Shown piece after piece: positions 1-5,112 of a stretch of 5,112 bases of DNA; within the stretch, counting starts at the first letter, position 1; each line of letters opens with the position of its first letter. The position numbers and the translations under genes were made by a program. Origin of the DNA: Alphaproteobacteria bacterium (GTDB lineage Bacteria > Pseudomonadota > Alphaproteobacteria > Caulobacterales > Parvularculaceae); contig JAUIEG010000238.1 in the NCBI GenBank assembly GCA_030428745.1, forward strand, positions 1-5,112, given 5' to 3'. The notes under the pieces are model-generated. The model was not told the origin of the DNA. It did not search any database and saw only the letters and a program-made list of their open reading frames with translations.

Positions 1-989
1 CTGGCGTGGCCGATGCGTCCGGCCGCATTGATCCGTGGGCCAATCAAAAAGCCTAGATGATAGGTCGAGGGCGGCCCCTTGACGCCCGCCCTGGCGCCAA
101 GCGCCTTCAGGCCCGGATTGCCGGCCCCGCCCAGGACTTTAAGCCCCTGCGCCACCATCACGCGCGTCAGTCCCGTAATCTGCATGACGTCGCAGACGAG
201 CCCCAACGCCGTCAGATCGAGGAGGCTCATCAAATTCGGCTCGGCGCGATCCTTGAAATAGCCCGCTTCCCGCAAGGCGCGATTGAGCGCGACGGCGCCC
301 ATGAACGCAACGCCCGCGGCGGAAAGATTGCCGAGACCGGAATCATCGTCAGGACGGTTCGGATTGACGACCGCTGCAGCGCCTCCCGGCGGCGGGCCGC
401 TCATCTGGTGATGATCGAACACAACGATGTCGACGCCGTCGCGCGCCGCCTCTTCGATCGGCTCATGCGCCGCGGCGCCGCAATCGACAGTGACGATCAG
501 GCTCGCCCCGTCGCGGTGAAGAGACCGGAAGGCGTCAGCGCTCGGGCCATAGCCTTCGCTGATCCGATCCGGAAGATAGATGAGCGATTTCACGCCAGCG
601 GCGTCGAAATACAATTTCAAGATCGCCGACGCCGTCGTCCCGTCCACGTCGTAATCGCCGAACACCCCGATGGTCTCGCCATCGATAATGGCCCGGGCGA
701 GCCGCTCCGCAGCGCGGTCCATATCTTTCAGGACGAAGGGGTCCGGCATTTCCTCGCGCAGGGAGGGCGCCAAATAGCGCTCCACATCTTCCGCTTTGAC
801 GCCGCGGGCGGCGAGAATGCGCGCGAGCACCGGGTCTCTGCCGGATGCCGCGATGGCCTCTGCAACAGCGGCGTCCGCCTCGCGCAGGCGCCAGCGCCGG
901 CCGGACGCAGCCGCGCCCATGGCCGGCAAATCTATAACCGGGGCGCTGGCGGGCGTTTTCAGCTGTTGGGGGGCGGAACTGGCAATCAT
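1..989 (-). CDS. recJ: Single-stranded-DNA-specific exonuclease RecJ, N-terminal part (runs off the left edge)
   Basis: RecJ degrades single-stranded DNA 5' to 3' in recombination and repair, in the cytoplasm, using two Mn2+/Mg2+ ions. The minus frame from ATG 989-987 stays open to base 1 (329 complete codons) and carries the DHH phosphoesterase motifs in order: GDYDVDG (residues 111-117; D112, D114, D116), TVDCG (167-171), DHH (192-194) and ALGLVCDV (261-268). The late block GPRINAAGR (317-325) is also typical of RecJ. The family is usually near 570-600 residues, so the DHHA1 and OB parts are outside the window. The ATG at 989 is the first ATG in this frame after an upstream TGA at 1044-1046; only a weak purine stretch precedes it, so the exact start is less certain than the identity. 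The gene is divergent from the kinase operon. A long open frame on the plus strand (57-1061) is its shadow. Confidence 0.96.
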   Translation of the reverse strand, partial: MIASSAPQQLKTPASAPVIDLPAMGAAASGRRWRLREADAAVAEAIAASGRDPVLARILAARGVKAEDVERYLAPSLREEMPDPFVLKDMDRAAERLARAIIDGETIGVFGDYDVDGTTASAILKLYFDAAGVKSLIYLPDRISEGYGPSADAFRSLHRDGASLIVTVDCGAAAHEPIEEAARDGVDIVVFDHHQMSGPPPGGAAAVVNPNRPDDDSGLGNLSAAGVAFMGAVALNRALREAGYFKDRAEPNLMSLLDLTALGLVCDVMQITGLTRVMVAQGLKVLGGAGNPGLKALGARAGVKGPPSTYHLGFLIGPRINAAGRIGHA

Positions 990-1037
990 GGACTCATGCT
1001 TTTGGTGATTCGGCCCTGTCAGGCGAAGAAACTTTCC

Positions 1038-1069
1038 AGAGGCTCAAAATCGGGATGTTAGCAGCCTCT
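1038..1069. repeat. 7-bp perfect inverted repeat in the recJ leader
   Basis: AGAGGCT (1038-1044) and AGCCTCT (1063-1069) are exact reverse complements separated by 18 bases, 49 bases upstream of the recJ start codon. If recJ is transcribed from the AT-richer core to the right, this would be a stem in its 5' leader. It could also be a protein-binding dyad or chance. There is no U-tract on either side, so it is not an intrinsic terminator. Confidence 0.3.
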
Positions 1070-1161
1070 CAGGCCCTCCGGCCGGCAAGATTCCGCTAAC
1101 CCTAATGGTCATAATCTTAAGCAGATAATCAACTTGTGGTTGTTAACTCATCCTGAGGCAA

Positions 1162-1182
1162 CTGCGGCGGCCAACGCCGCGG
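1162..1182 (+). promoter_or_regulatory. GC-rich hairpin just upstream of the PAS kinase start
   Basis: CTGCGGCG (1162-1169) pairs with CGCCGCGG (1175-1182) around the loop GCCAA (1170-1174): eight pairs, one of them G-U. It ends 10 bases before ATG 1193, so it covers the place where a Shine-Dalgarno sequence would be expected, and no good one is visible there. In RNA it could limit ribosome loading at 1193 or favour the next ATG at 1205. The structure is read directly from the sequence; the regulatory role is inference. Confidence 0.35.
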
Positions 1183-1192
1183 GCGTCAGCGT

Positions 1193-2590
1193 ATGGACTT
1201 CCGGATGAATATGAACGCCACATTGCTCGAGGAAATGCAAACGCTCGCCAAAATTGTCGAGCGCGAAAAAGCACGCCGCAAAGCCGCTGAGGACCTTCTC
1301 GAGCAGAAGACCAACGAGCTTTACACGAAAACCGTCGAGCTTGAGGCGTCAGCCGACAAATTCAAATCCGTCTACACGCTCTTGTCGGAAATCATGGATG
1401 TGGCGCCGGATATGATCGTCACCTGTGATGACGATTTTCGTATCCGCAGCGGCAACACCGCCGCGCAGCGCCATCTTCGCCAGAATGAAAAGGCGCTGCA
1501 AAAACGCACTATCGACGATTTCCTGCCCGGCCTCAGCGCGGAGCTGCGCCGCCGCCGCACCGGTCACTTCTTTATCGAGAACCGCCGCGCCGCCCGTCAC
1601 AATGGAGACAGCTTTCCCGTAGACATTCGCGGCTATGTCGGCCCCATCGGCGAAAATATTCGTTACCTCGTTTTCTTCCATGACATTTCACCGCGCGTAA
1701 ACGCCGAACAAAAGCGCAAGGAAACGGAAAACCAGATGGACGAGGCCCGCCGACTCGAAGCCATCGGCGCCTTGTCGGCGGGCATCGCCCATGAGGTCAA
1801 CACGCCGATCCAGTTCATCGGCGACAATCTCGATTATCTCGAAGACGGACTGGGCAACATCTGGAAAAGCTATAAACTCTATGATGCGTTGCGGGCGGCT
1901 GCGACCGAGGCAGGTTGCTGCCCTGATGAAGTCGCGAAAGTCACCGAGTTCAATCAATCCGTGAATCTGAAAGACCTAATCGCCGAGATCGGCGCGGCGC
2001 TCAATGAATCGCGCGACGGCATCAAACAAGTGCGCGACATCGTCATCCTGATGAAAGAATTCGCCCATCCGGGCACCGACGACAAAGACGAAGTTGACGT
2101 CAACGCGATCGTCACCAATGTTCTCGCCATCTGCAAAAATCGCCGCAAGAACACGGCCGACGTGGAGACAAAGCTCGATCCCGCTCTGCAGCGCGTGCGC
2201 TGCCGCAAGGGCCAAATCCAGCAGGTGATCCTCAATCTGGTCATCAACGCCATCGACGCCATTGACGAGACGGATCAAGACCGCGGCCGCATCGAGATCG
2301 AAACCCGCAGCGATGATGAGAATGTCGCAATCTATCTTAGCGACACTGGATGCGGCGTGCCGGAAAAGCTGAAACAGAAAATCTTCGATCCGTTTTTCAC
2401 GACGAAGCCCGTGGGCAAAGGCACTGGCCAGGGGCTCGCGCTCGCCAAGGACTGCATCGTCAAAGGGCATGGCGGCAGGCTCAGCCTTGTCGACAAGCCC
2501 GGCTTCACAACGACTTTCCTTATAGAATTGCCGCTCAAGAGCATACTCCAAGAACCCATAAGGGAGTCTAATGATGACATCGCAGCCTGA
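1193..2590 (+). CDS. Soluble PAS-domain sensor histidine kinase
   Basis: Predicted cytoplasmic sensor kinase that autophosphorylates on histidine and passes the phosphate to a receiver domain. The 465 residues comprise an acidic/basic coiled coil (about 10-58), a PAS domain (about 60-170, ending VFFHDIS), an H-box GIAHEVNTP (phosphoacceptor H200), the block MKEFAHPG (287-293 region), an N-box LNLVINAIDAI (N352), a G1 box DTGCG (D384-G388), an F region FDPFFTTKP (398-406) and a G2 box GKGTGQG (408-414). No signal peptide or membrane segment is visible. About 40 extra residues separate H200 from the second dimerisation helix (273-291); I recall this as a trait of the MKEF-HPG kinase group. The PAS ligand cannot be read from the sequence. 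In-frame ATGs at 1205 and 1211 are possible starts; GGA at 1196-1198 would suit 1205. The end overlaps the next gene by 20 bases, indicating an operon and a likely partnership with its receiver. Confidence 0.9.
   Translation: MDFRMNMNATLLEEMQTLAKIVEREKARRKAAEDLLEQKTNELYTKTVELEASADKFKSVYTLLSEIMDVAPDMIVTCDDDFRIRSGNTAAQRHLRQNEKALQKRTIDDFLPGLSAELRRRRTGHFFIENRRAARHNGDSFPVDIRGYVGPIGENIRYLVFFHDISPRVNAEQKRKETENQMDEARRLEAIGALSAGIAHEVNTPIQFIGDNLDYLEDGLGNIWKSYKLYDALRAAATEAGCCPDEVAKVTEFNQSVNLKDLIAEIGAALNESRDGIKQVRDIVILMKEFAHPGTDDKDEVDVNAIVTNVLAICKNRRKNTADVETKLDPALQRVRCRKGQIQQVILNLVINAIDAIDETDQDRGRIEIETRSDDENVAIYLSDTGCGVPEKLKQKIFDPFFTTKPVGKGTGQGLALAKDCIVKGHGGRLSLVDKPGFTTTFLIELPLKSILQEPIRESNDDIAA
2561..2566 (+). 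promoter_or_regulatory. Ribosome binding site of the receiver-kinase gene
   Basis: AGGGAG lies inside the 3' end of the PAS kinase gene, 4 bases before ATG 2571 and 7 bases before a second in-frame ATG at 2574. The spacing fits 2574 slightly better, so the product may lack the first methionine of the longer reading. The placement inside the upstream gene supports coupled translation of the two kinases. Confidence 0.7.
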
Positions 2591-3722
2591 AAAAGTTCTT
2601 CTCGTCGATGATGAACCAAAGCTGATCGCCGCCCTGCGCCGGCGGCTTTCACTCGACTTCAATATCGTCACCGCAACTGGCGGGCCGGAAGCGCTGGAGA
2701 TGATCGACAAGGATCCGGAAATCGCTGTGGTCGTCGCAGACATGCAGATGCCGGTCATGAACGGCATCGAGCTGTTGAAGGCCGTCAAGGCGCGCGCGCC
2801 ACAGATCCGCCGACTGATGCTGACCGGCAATTCCGATCAGGAGACCGCTATCGCCGCTGTCAATGAAGGCGGCGTCATGCGGTTCTTCCGCAAGCCTTGC
2901 GACAATGACGAATTGAAGGCGGCGCTGCGTCAGGCGCTTGATGAATTTGCTTTCCAGAGCGCCGATAACGTCATCGACGAAAGCCTCGCGCCCGCGCCCG
3001 ACAACGCCGACAATGCGCGCGATGCGTTTCTTTCCGTGATGAACCACGAACTGAGAACGCCGCTCAATCATATTGTCGGCTTCGCACGCCTTCTCGAGCA
3101 GGAAAACGGCCTTGCCGACACCGAACACGCTGTCGACTATGTCAAACATATTCGCGGCAGCGGCGAGCAGGTATTGACCGTTCTCGACCGTATTCTTGAA
3201 TTCACGCGCCTCGCCTCTCAGTCCGGCGACGGTGTCAGTGAAACGGCGGACATTGTCCGCGTCGTCAATTCGGAAGTGGAAAATATTCGCAAGACGGCGC
3301 GCCACAAAGGCGTCACCCTTTCCGTCGATTCCCTGCGCCTGAAGGCCGATATCCTCGCCAGGCAGGATGAGGTCAGCATGGCGGTCCGCGAACTTCTCTC
3401 TAACGCCGTGAAGTTTAACGTGGACGGCGGTCATGTGAGCATACTCATCAAATGCGATCAGGAACGGGTCGCCGTGCGGATCACCGACACCGGCAAGGGC
3501 GCGCCTCCTGAAGTTCTCGACCGCCTGGGCAAACCGTTCCAGCAGGCGGACAACTCCGCCTCCAGAGAACATGAAGGGCTCGGCCTCGGTCTGGCGCTGG
3601 TCAATTCCGTCGCGGAAGCCAATGGCGCATCTTTCGCCTTTTCCGGCGGCGTCGGCGGCGGCATGACGGCGACCTTGATCTTCAAACGCCCGAACGCGCG
3701 AGCCGAAACGGCCGCAGCTTAA
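2571..3722 (+). CDS. Hybrid receiver-histidine kinase (REC-HisKA-HATPase)
   Basis: A 383-residue soluble protein with a receiver first and a kinase core after it. Receiver (about 8-123): acidic pair D13/D14, phosphoacceptor D57 in VADMQMPVMNG, T85 in MLTGN and K108 in RKPC. The segment from MLTGN through the AAVNEG block to FFRKPC resembles receivers of RpfG-type regulators. After a linker (about 124-148) come the H-box FLSVMNHELRTPLN (H159), the N-box ELLSNAVKFN (N278), the G1 box DTGKG (306-310) and the G2 region GLGLGLALV (336-344). All catalytic residues I can check are present, so both the receiver and the kinase should be active. There is no DNA-binding, GGDEF, EAL or HD-GYP output and no membrane segment. 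It is translated from inside the upstream PAS kinase gene, so the simplest model is that kinase phosphorylating D57 here, which then gates H159. The next phosphate acceptor is not encoded in the window. Confidence 0.92.
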   Translation: MMTSQPEKVLLVDDEPKLIAALRRRLSLDFNIVTATGGPEALEMIDKDPEIAVVVADMQMPVMNGIELLKAVKARAPQIRRLMLTGNSDQETAIAAVNEGGVMRFFRKPCDNDELKAALRQALDEFAFQSADNVIDESLAPAPDNADNARDAFLSVMNHELRTPLNHIVGFARLLEQENGLADTEHAVDYVKHIRGSGEQVLTVLDRILEFTRLASQSGDGVSETADIVRVVNSEVENIRKTARHKGVTLSVDSLRLKADILARQDEVSMAVRELLSNAVKFNVDGGHVSILIKCDQERVAVRITDTGKGAPPEVLDRLGKPFQQADNSASREHEGLGLGLALVNSVAEANGASFAFSGGVGGGMTATLIFKRPNARAETAAA

Positions 3723-3737
3723 AGCCGCCTAGGCTGC
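3714..3737. other. Weak dyad spanning the two convergent stop codons
   Basis: GCAGCTTA (3714-3721) can pair with TAGGCTGC (3730-3737) around an 8-base loop, with one G-U pair when read on the plus strand. The dyad includes the TAA of the receiver-kinase gene (3720-3722) and the TAG of the oxygenase gene (3729-3731). The genes are only 6 bases apart, so any terminator must lie within one of the coding ends. No U-tract follows on either strand, so a terminator role is doubtful. Confidence 0.22.
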
Positions 3738-4691
3738 ATCGTGAAAGATGACGCCAAGGCAATAACGCTCGCCGTCTCGGATATCGCTGACGCCATGTCG
3801 CATCTTTACGCGATAAACGCCGTGCGCCCCTTCGACCGGGCGCTCATTCACGGCGAACGCGATGGCTGATCCTTTTTCCAGCGGCGCAACCATCGCCCGG
3901 GACTGGCGCCGCGGCGCCTGTTCGGTCATCACGAATTCTCCGCCGGAAAAATTCCGGCCCGGCTGGGACAGGACAATTGCGACCTGAAGCGGAAAGACTT
4001 CGCCGCCATAAAGGTCTTGATGCAACCGGTTATAATCGCCGGGCCCATATTTCAATATCAGCGGTGTCGGCCGTTTCTGGCCGGCCATGGCGCAGCGTTT
4101 GCGATAGGCGCTGTGTTTGGCAGGATAAGGCGCGCGTTGTTGCTTCAGGCGCGTCAGCCATTCATTCGCCACCGGCGTCAGTTTTTCATAAAGCCTCGCT
4201 CGTAAAACGGACACGATTTCCGACCCGGACTCATTGAAATAGCGATACTCGCCTTCTCCGAAACCATGCCGGCGCATGACGACCGTAGAGCGATATTGCG
4301 CATCCTCTTTATAACCGGCGATCAGCGACGCGCACTCCTCATCGCTTAAAAGCCGTCCAAGGGGCGCCCAGCCTCGCAGATTGAGCGCTTCATGCGCGCG
4401 GGCCCAATTGATCTCATCGATCCGGGTTTCGAGCGCGCCTGAAACAAACCGCTCAGGACGGCAGCGCTTGCAGGGGCGGAACCCCGCCGCTTCGGCCTCT
4501 CCGCGGGTTTCGACAAAGAAGACATTCTCGCGTTTCGGCCGGCCGGCGCAGGAAGGGCGGCAATAAACGCCCGTGGTTTTGACACAGGACCAGAAAGCGC
4601 CGTCGGCGGACGCGTCGCGGCGCTCGACAGCGGCCCAGCGGGCGTCATCTTGCGGAGGCGTGGGATGTACAAGTCGAAGATGCGCAGACAT
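3729..4691 (-). CDS. Ada zinc-binding domain fused to a 2OG-Fe(II) oxygenase (Oxygenase-NA/PF09859 type)
   Basis: Predicted alkylation-damage protein of 320 residues. Residues about 14-82 match the Ada N-terminal domain: TTGVYCRPSC then GFRPCKRC give four zinc cysteines C44, C48, C74 and C77, spaced as in E. coli Ada C38/C42/C69/C72. By that alignment C44 would be the methyl-phosphotriester acceptor. The AraC-type helix-turn-helix and methylguanine methyltransferase parts of Ada are absent. Residues about 90-320 instead match, from memory, the Oxygenase-NA family: RHGFGEGEYRYF (141-152), AGQKRPTPL (203-211), HQD (H224, D226) as iron ligands, FPLQVAI (233-239), SGGEF (249-253), and RHGVS with H299 as probable third ligand and R309 ten residues on as probable 2-oxoglutarate ligand, ending VIFHDAA. 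The substrate is not proven for this family. The start at 4691 is backed by AAGGAG 7 bases upstream. It lies 69 bases downstream of the DUF3297 gene on the same strand and converges on the kinase operon. Confidence 0.9.
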   Translation of the reverse strand: MSAHLRLVHPTPPQDDARWAAVERRDASADGAFWSCVKTTGVYCRPSCAGRPKRENVFFVETRGEAEAAGFRPCKRCRPERFVSGALETRIDEINWARAHEALNLRGWAPLGRLLSDEECASLIAGYKEDAQYRSTVVMRRHGFGEGEYRYFNESGSEIVSVLRARLYEKLTPVANEWLTRLKQQRAPYPAKHSAYRKRCAMAGQKRPTPLILKYGPGDYNRLHQDLYGGEVFPLQVAIVLSQPGRNFSGGEFVMTEQAPRRQSRAMVAPLEKGSAIAFAVNERPVEGAHGVYRVKMRHGVSDIRDGERYCLGVIFHDAA

Positions 4692-4714
4692 GGGAAAGCT
4701 CCTTCAGCTTTCCC
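4692..4714 (-). promoter_or_regulatory. Perfect 9-bp hairpin holding the Shine-Dalgarno of the Ada-oxygenase gene
   Basis: GGGAAAGCT (4692-4700) and AGCTTTCCC (4706-4714) are exact reverse complements around a 5-base loop and abut the start codon at 4691. On the minus strand the Shine-Dalgarno AAGGAG (4699-4704) begins in the loop and ends in the stem, 7 bases before ATG. The stem would have to open for a ribosome to bind, so it may control translation; as DNA it could also be an operator for a dimeric repressor. There is no U-tract, so it is not a standard terminator. The structure is seen directly; the function is inferred. Confidence 0.6.
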
Positions 4715-4760
4715 GATAACCTAAAGCAGCGGCTGGAACCGCGCCGCCCGTTTCTTGCGG

Positions 4761-5015
4761 CTATTTGCGATCTTTATAAAAAGGTTCGACCGTACCTTTT
4801 AGCGTCATGGTCAGCGGGTTGCCTTTGCGGTCCACGCTTTTACCAACCGCCACTTTAATCCAGCCTTCAGAGACGCAGTACTCCTCCACATTGGTCTTTT
4901 CCTGACCATTGATGCGGATGCCGATATCGCGCTGGAAGATATCCGCGTTGAAATGCGGGCTCTTCGGATTGACGCTCAGGCGGTCAGGGAGTTCGGGAAG
5001 TTCTTCTTCGGACAT
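4761..5015 (-). CDS. DUF3297 family protein
   Basis: An 84-residue acidic-start, soluble protein of unknown function. I recognise the family from LPDRLSVNPKSPHF (residues 9-22), IGIRINGQEKTNVEEYC (about 31-47), SEGWIKV (49-55) and DRKGNPLTMTLKGTVEPF (62-79), which closely match DUF3297 (PF11730) proteins of proteobacteria. The length is normal for the family and the protein looks complete. There is no signal peptide, membrane segment or catalytic motif. The start at 5015 has AGAGGT (5021-5026) 5 bases upstream. It lies 69 bases upstream of the Ada-oxygenase gene on the same strand, so the two may share a transcript, but the gap is large enough for a separate promoter. Confidence 0.88.
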   Translation of the reverse strand: MSEEELPELPDRLSVNPKSPHFNADIFQRDIGIRINGQEKTNVEEYCVSEGWIKVAVGKSVDRKGNPLTMTLKGTVEPFYKDRK

Positions 5016-5020
5016 AGATT

Positions 5021-5026
5021 ACCTCT
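5021..5026 (-). promoter_or_regulatory. Ribosome binding site of the DUF3297 gene
   Basis: On the minus strand AGAGGT sits 5 bases before ATG 5015-5013. It shares two bases with the TAG stop (5025-5027) of the frame that enters from the right edge, which suggests that the two genes are translated from one message. Confidence 0.65.
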
Positions 5027-5112
5027 ATCGACGCGTGCGCGCGCGGATATAACGGACCGTGCCGGTCTTTGACCGCATCACGACCGTATGCGTCGAGACA
5101 TGACCCGATTCC
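5025..5112 (-). CDS. C-terminal tail of an unidentified gene (partial, enters from the right edge)
   Basis: The minus frame is open from the right edge for 28 codons and ends at TAG 5027-5025. The tail is basic, ending SKTGTVRYIRARTRR, and its codon third positions are mostly G or C like the neighbouring genes. The stop lies 9 bases before the DUF3297 start codon and overlaps its ribosome binding site, as in an operon. I do not recognise the family from so short a piece. A strongly basic tail could belong to a nucleic-acid-binding protein, but that is only a guess. The frame could also be open by chance, since it is only 88 bases long. Confidence 0.45.
   Translation of the reverse strand, partial: ESGHVSTHTVVMRSKTGTVRYIRARTRR

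Larger units (their letters stand above)
990..1192. other. Divergent intergenic region between recJ and the kinase operon
   Basis: This 203-base gap must hold the start signals for both recJ (leftward) and the two-kinase operon (rightward). About 1099-1150 is clearly AT-richer than the surroundings and contains -10-like words such as CATAAT (1110-1115) and GATAAT (1124-1129), plus GTTAAC (1142-1147). I could not pair any of these with a convincing -35 at 16-18 bases, so no promoter is called. No full CtrA site (TTAA-N7-TTAA) and no GTTC-N7-GTTC LexA box of alphaproteobacteria was seen. Two inverted repeats in the gap are listed separately. I see no small gene here. Confidence 0.6.

Noticed and set aside
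57..1061. 334-residue open frame on the plus strand
   Set aside because: It is antisense to recJ, whose minus frame carries GDYDVDG, DHH and other RecJ motifs. The plus product is rich in Arg/Ala/His with no recognisable domain, as expected from a shadow frame in GC-rich DNA.
1110..1147. Possible promoter words (CATAAT, GATAAT, GTTAAC) and a half CtrA-like TTAA
   Set aside because: No paired -35 at the usual spacing and no second TTAA at 7 bases, so I could not support a specific promoter or CtrA site.
1976..2830. 284-residue minus-strand open frame
   Set aside because: It lies across both kinase genes, which show complete H, N, G1 and G2 boxes on the plus strand; the minus product has no recognisable motif.
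2649..3572. 307-residue minus-strand open frame
   Set aside because: Shadow of the receiver-kinase gene, whose receiver and kinase motifs are intact on the other strand.
4692..4714. Intrinsic terminator between DUF3297 and the Ada-oxygenase gene
   Set aside because: The stem is strong but is followed by the start codon rather than a run of T, and the Shine-Dalgarno lies within it, so a role in initiation or as an operator fits better.
4743..4761. GCCGC/GCGGC 5-bp stem after the DUF3297 stop as a terminator
   Set aside because: Only 5 bp with a 9-base loop and no U-tract following on the minus strand.

Overview
The window looks like chromosomal DNA from a GC-rich alphaproteobacterium. That placement is an inference from the GC-rich codon choice, a RecJ of alphaproteobacterial type, a DUF3297 protein and the style of the sensor kinases; no rRNA or other marker fixes it more closely. 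Coding density is high. I see no tRNA, rRNA, insertion sequence, CRISPR array or phage gene.

Layout: (1) Positions 1-989, minus strand, hold the N-terminal 329 codons of the single-strand DNA exonuclease RecJ; the rest lies beyond the left edge. (2) Positions 990-1192 are a divergent intergenic region with an AT-richer core (about 1099-1150) and a GC-rich hairpin just upstream of the next gene. (3) Positions 1193-3722, plus strand, hold two overlapping signalling genes. The first is a soluble coiled-coil/PAS histidine kinase. The second is a receiver domain fused in front of a second complete histidine kinase core. (4) Positions 3729-4691, minus strand, converge on this operon after a 6-base gap and encode an Ada-type zinc (methyl-phosphotriester acceptor) domain fused to a 2-oxoglutarate/Fe(II) oxygenase of the Oxygenase-NA type. 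(5) Positions 4761-5015, minus strand, encode a small DUF3297 protein. (6) From 5025 to the right edge, minus strand, is the likely C-terminal tail of another gene whose stop codon overlaps the DUF3297 ribosome binding site.

The two kinases form one unit. The first probably senses a cytoplasmic or ligand signal through PAS and may phosphorylate the receiver of the second, whose own kinase core then passes or modulates the signal. No DNA-binding or cyclic-di-GMP output domain is present, so the final target must be encoded elsewhere.

The most notable item is the Ada-zinc/oxygenase fusion. It joins a known alkyl-damage acceptor to an oxygenase family thought to act on damaged nucleic acid. Its start codon lies directly after a perfect 9-bp inverted repeat whose loop carries most of the Shine-Dalgarno sequence, which suggests control of its translation or an operator.
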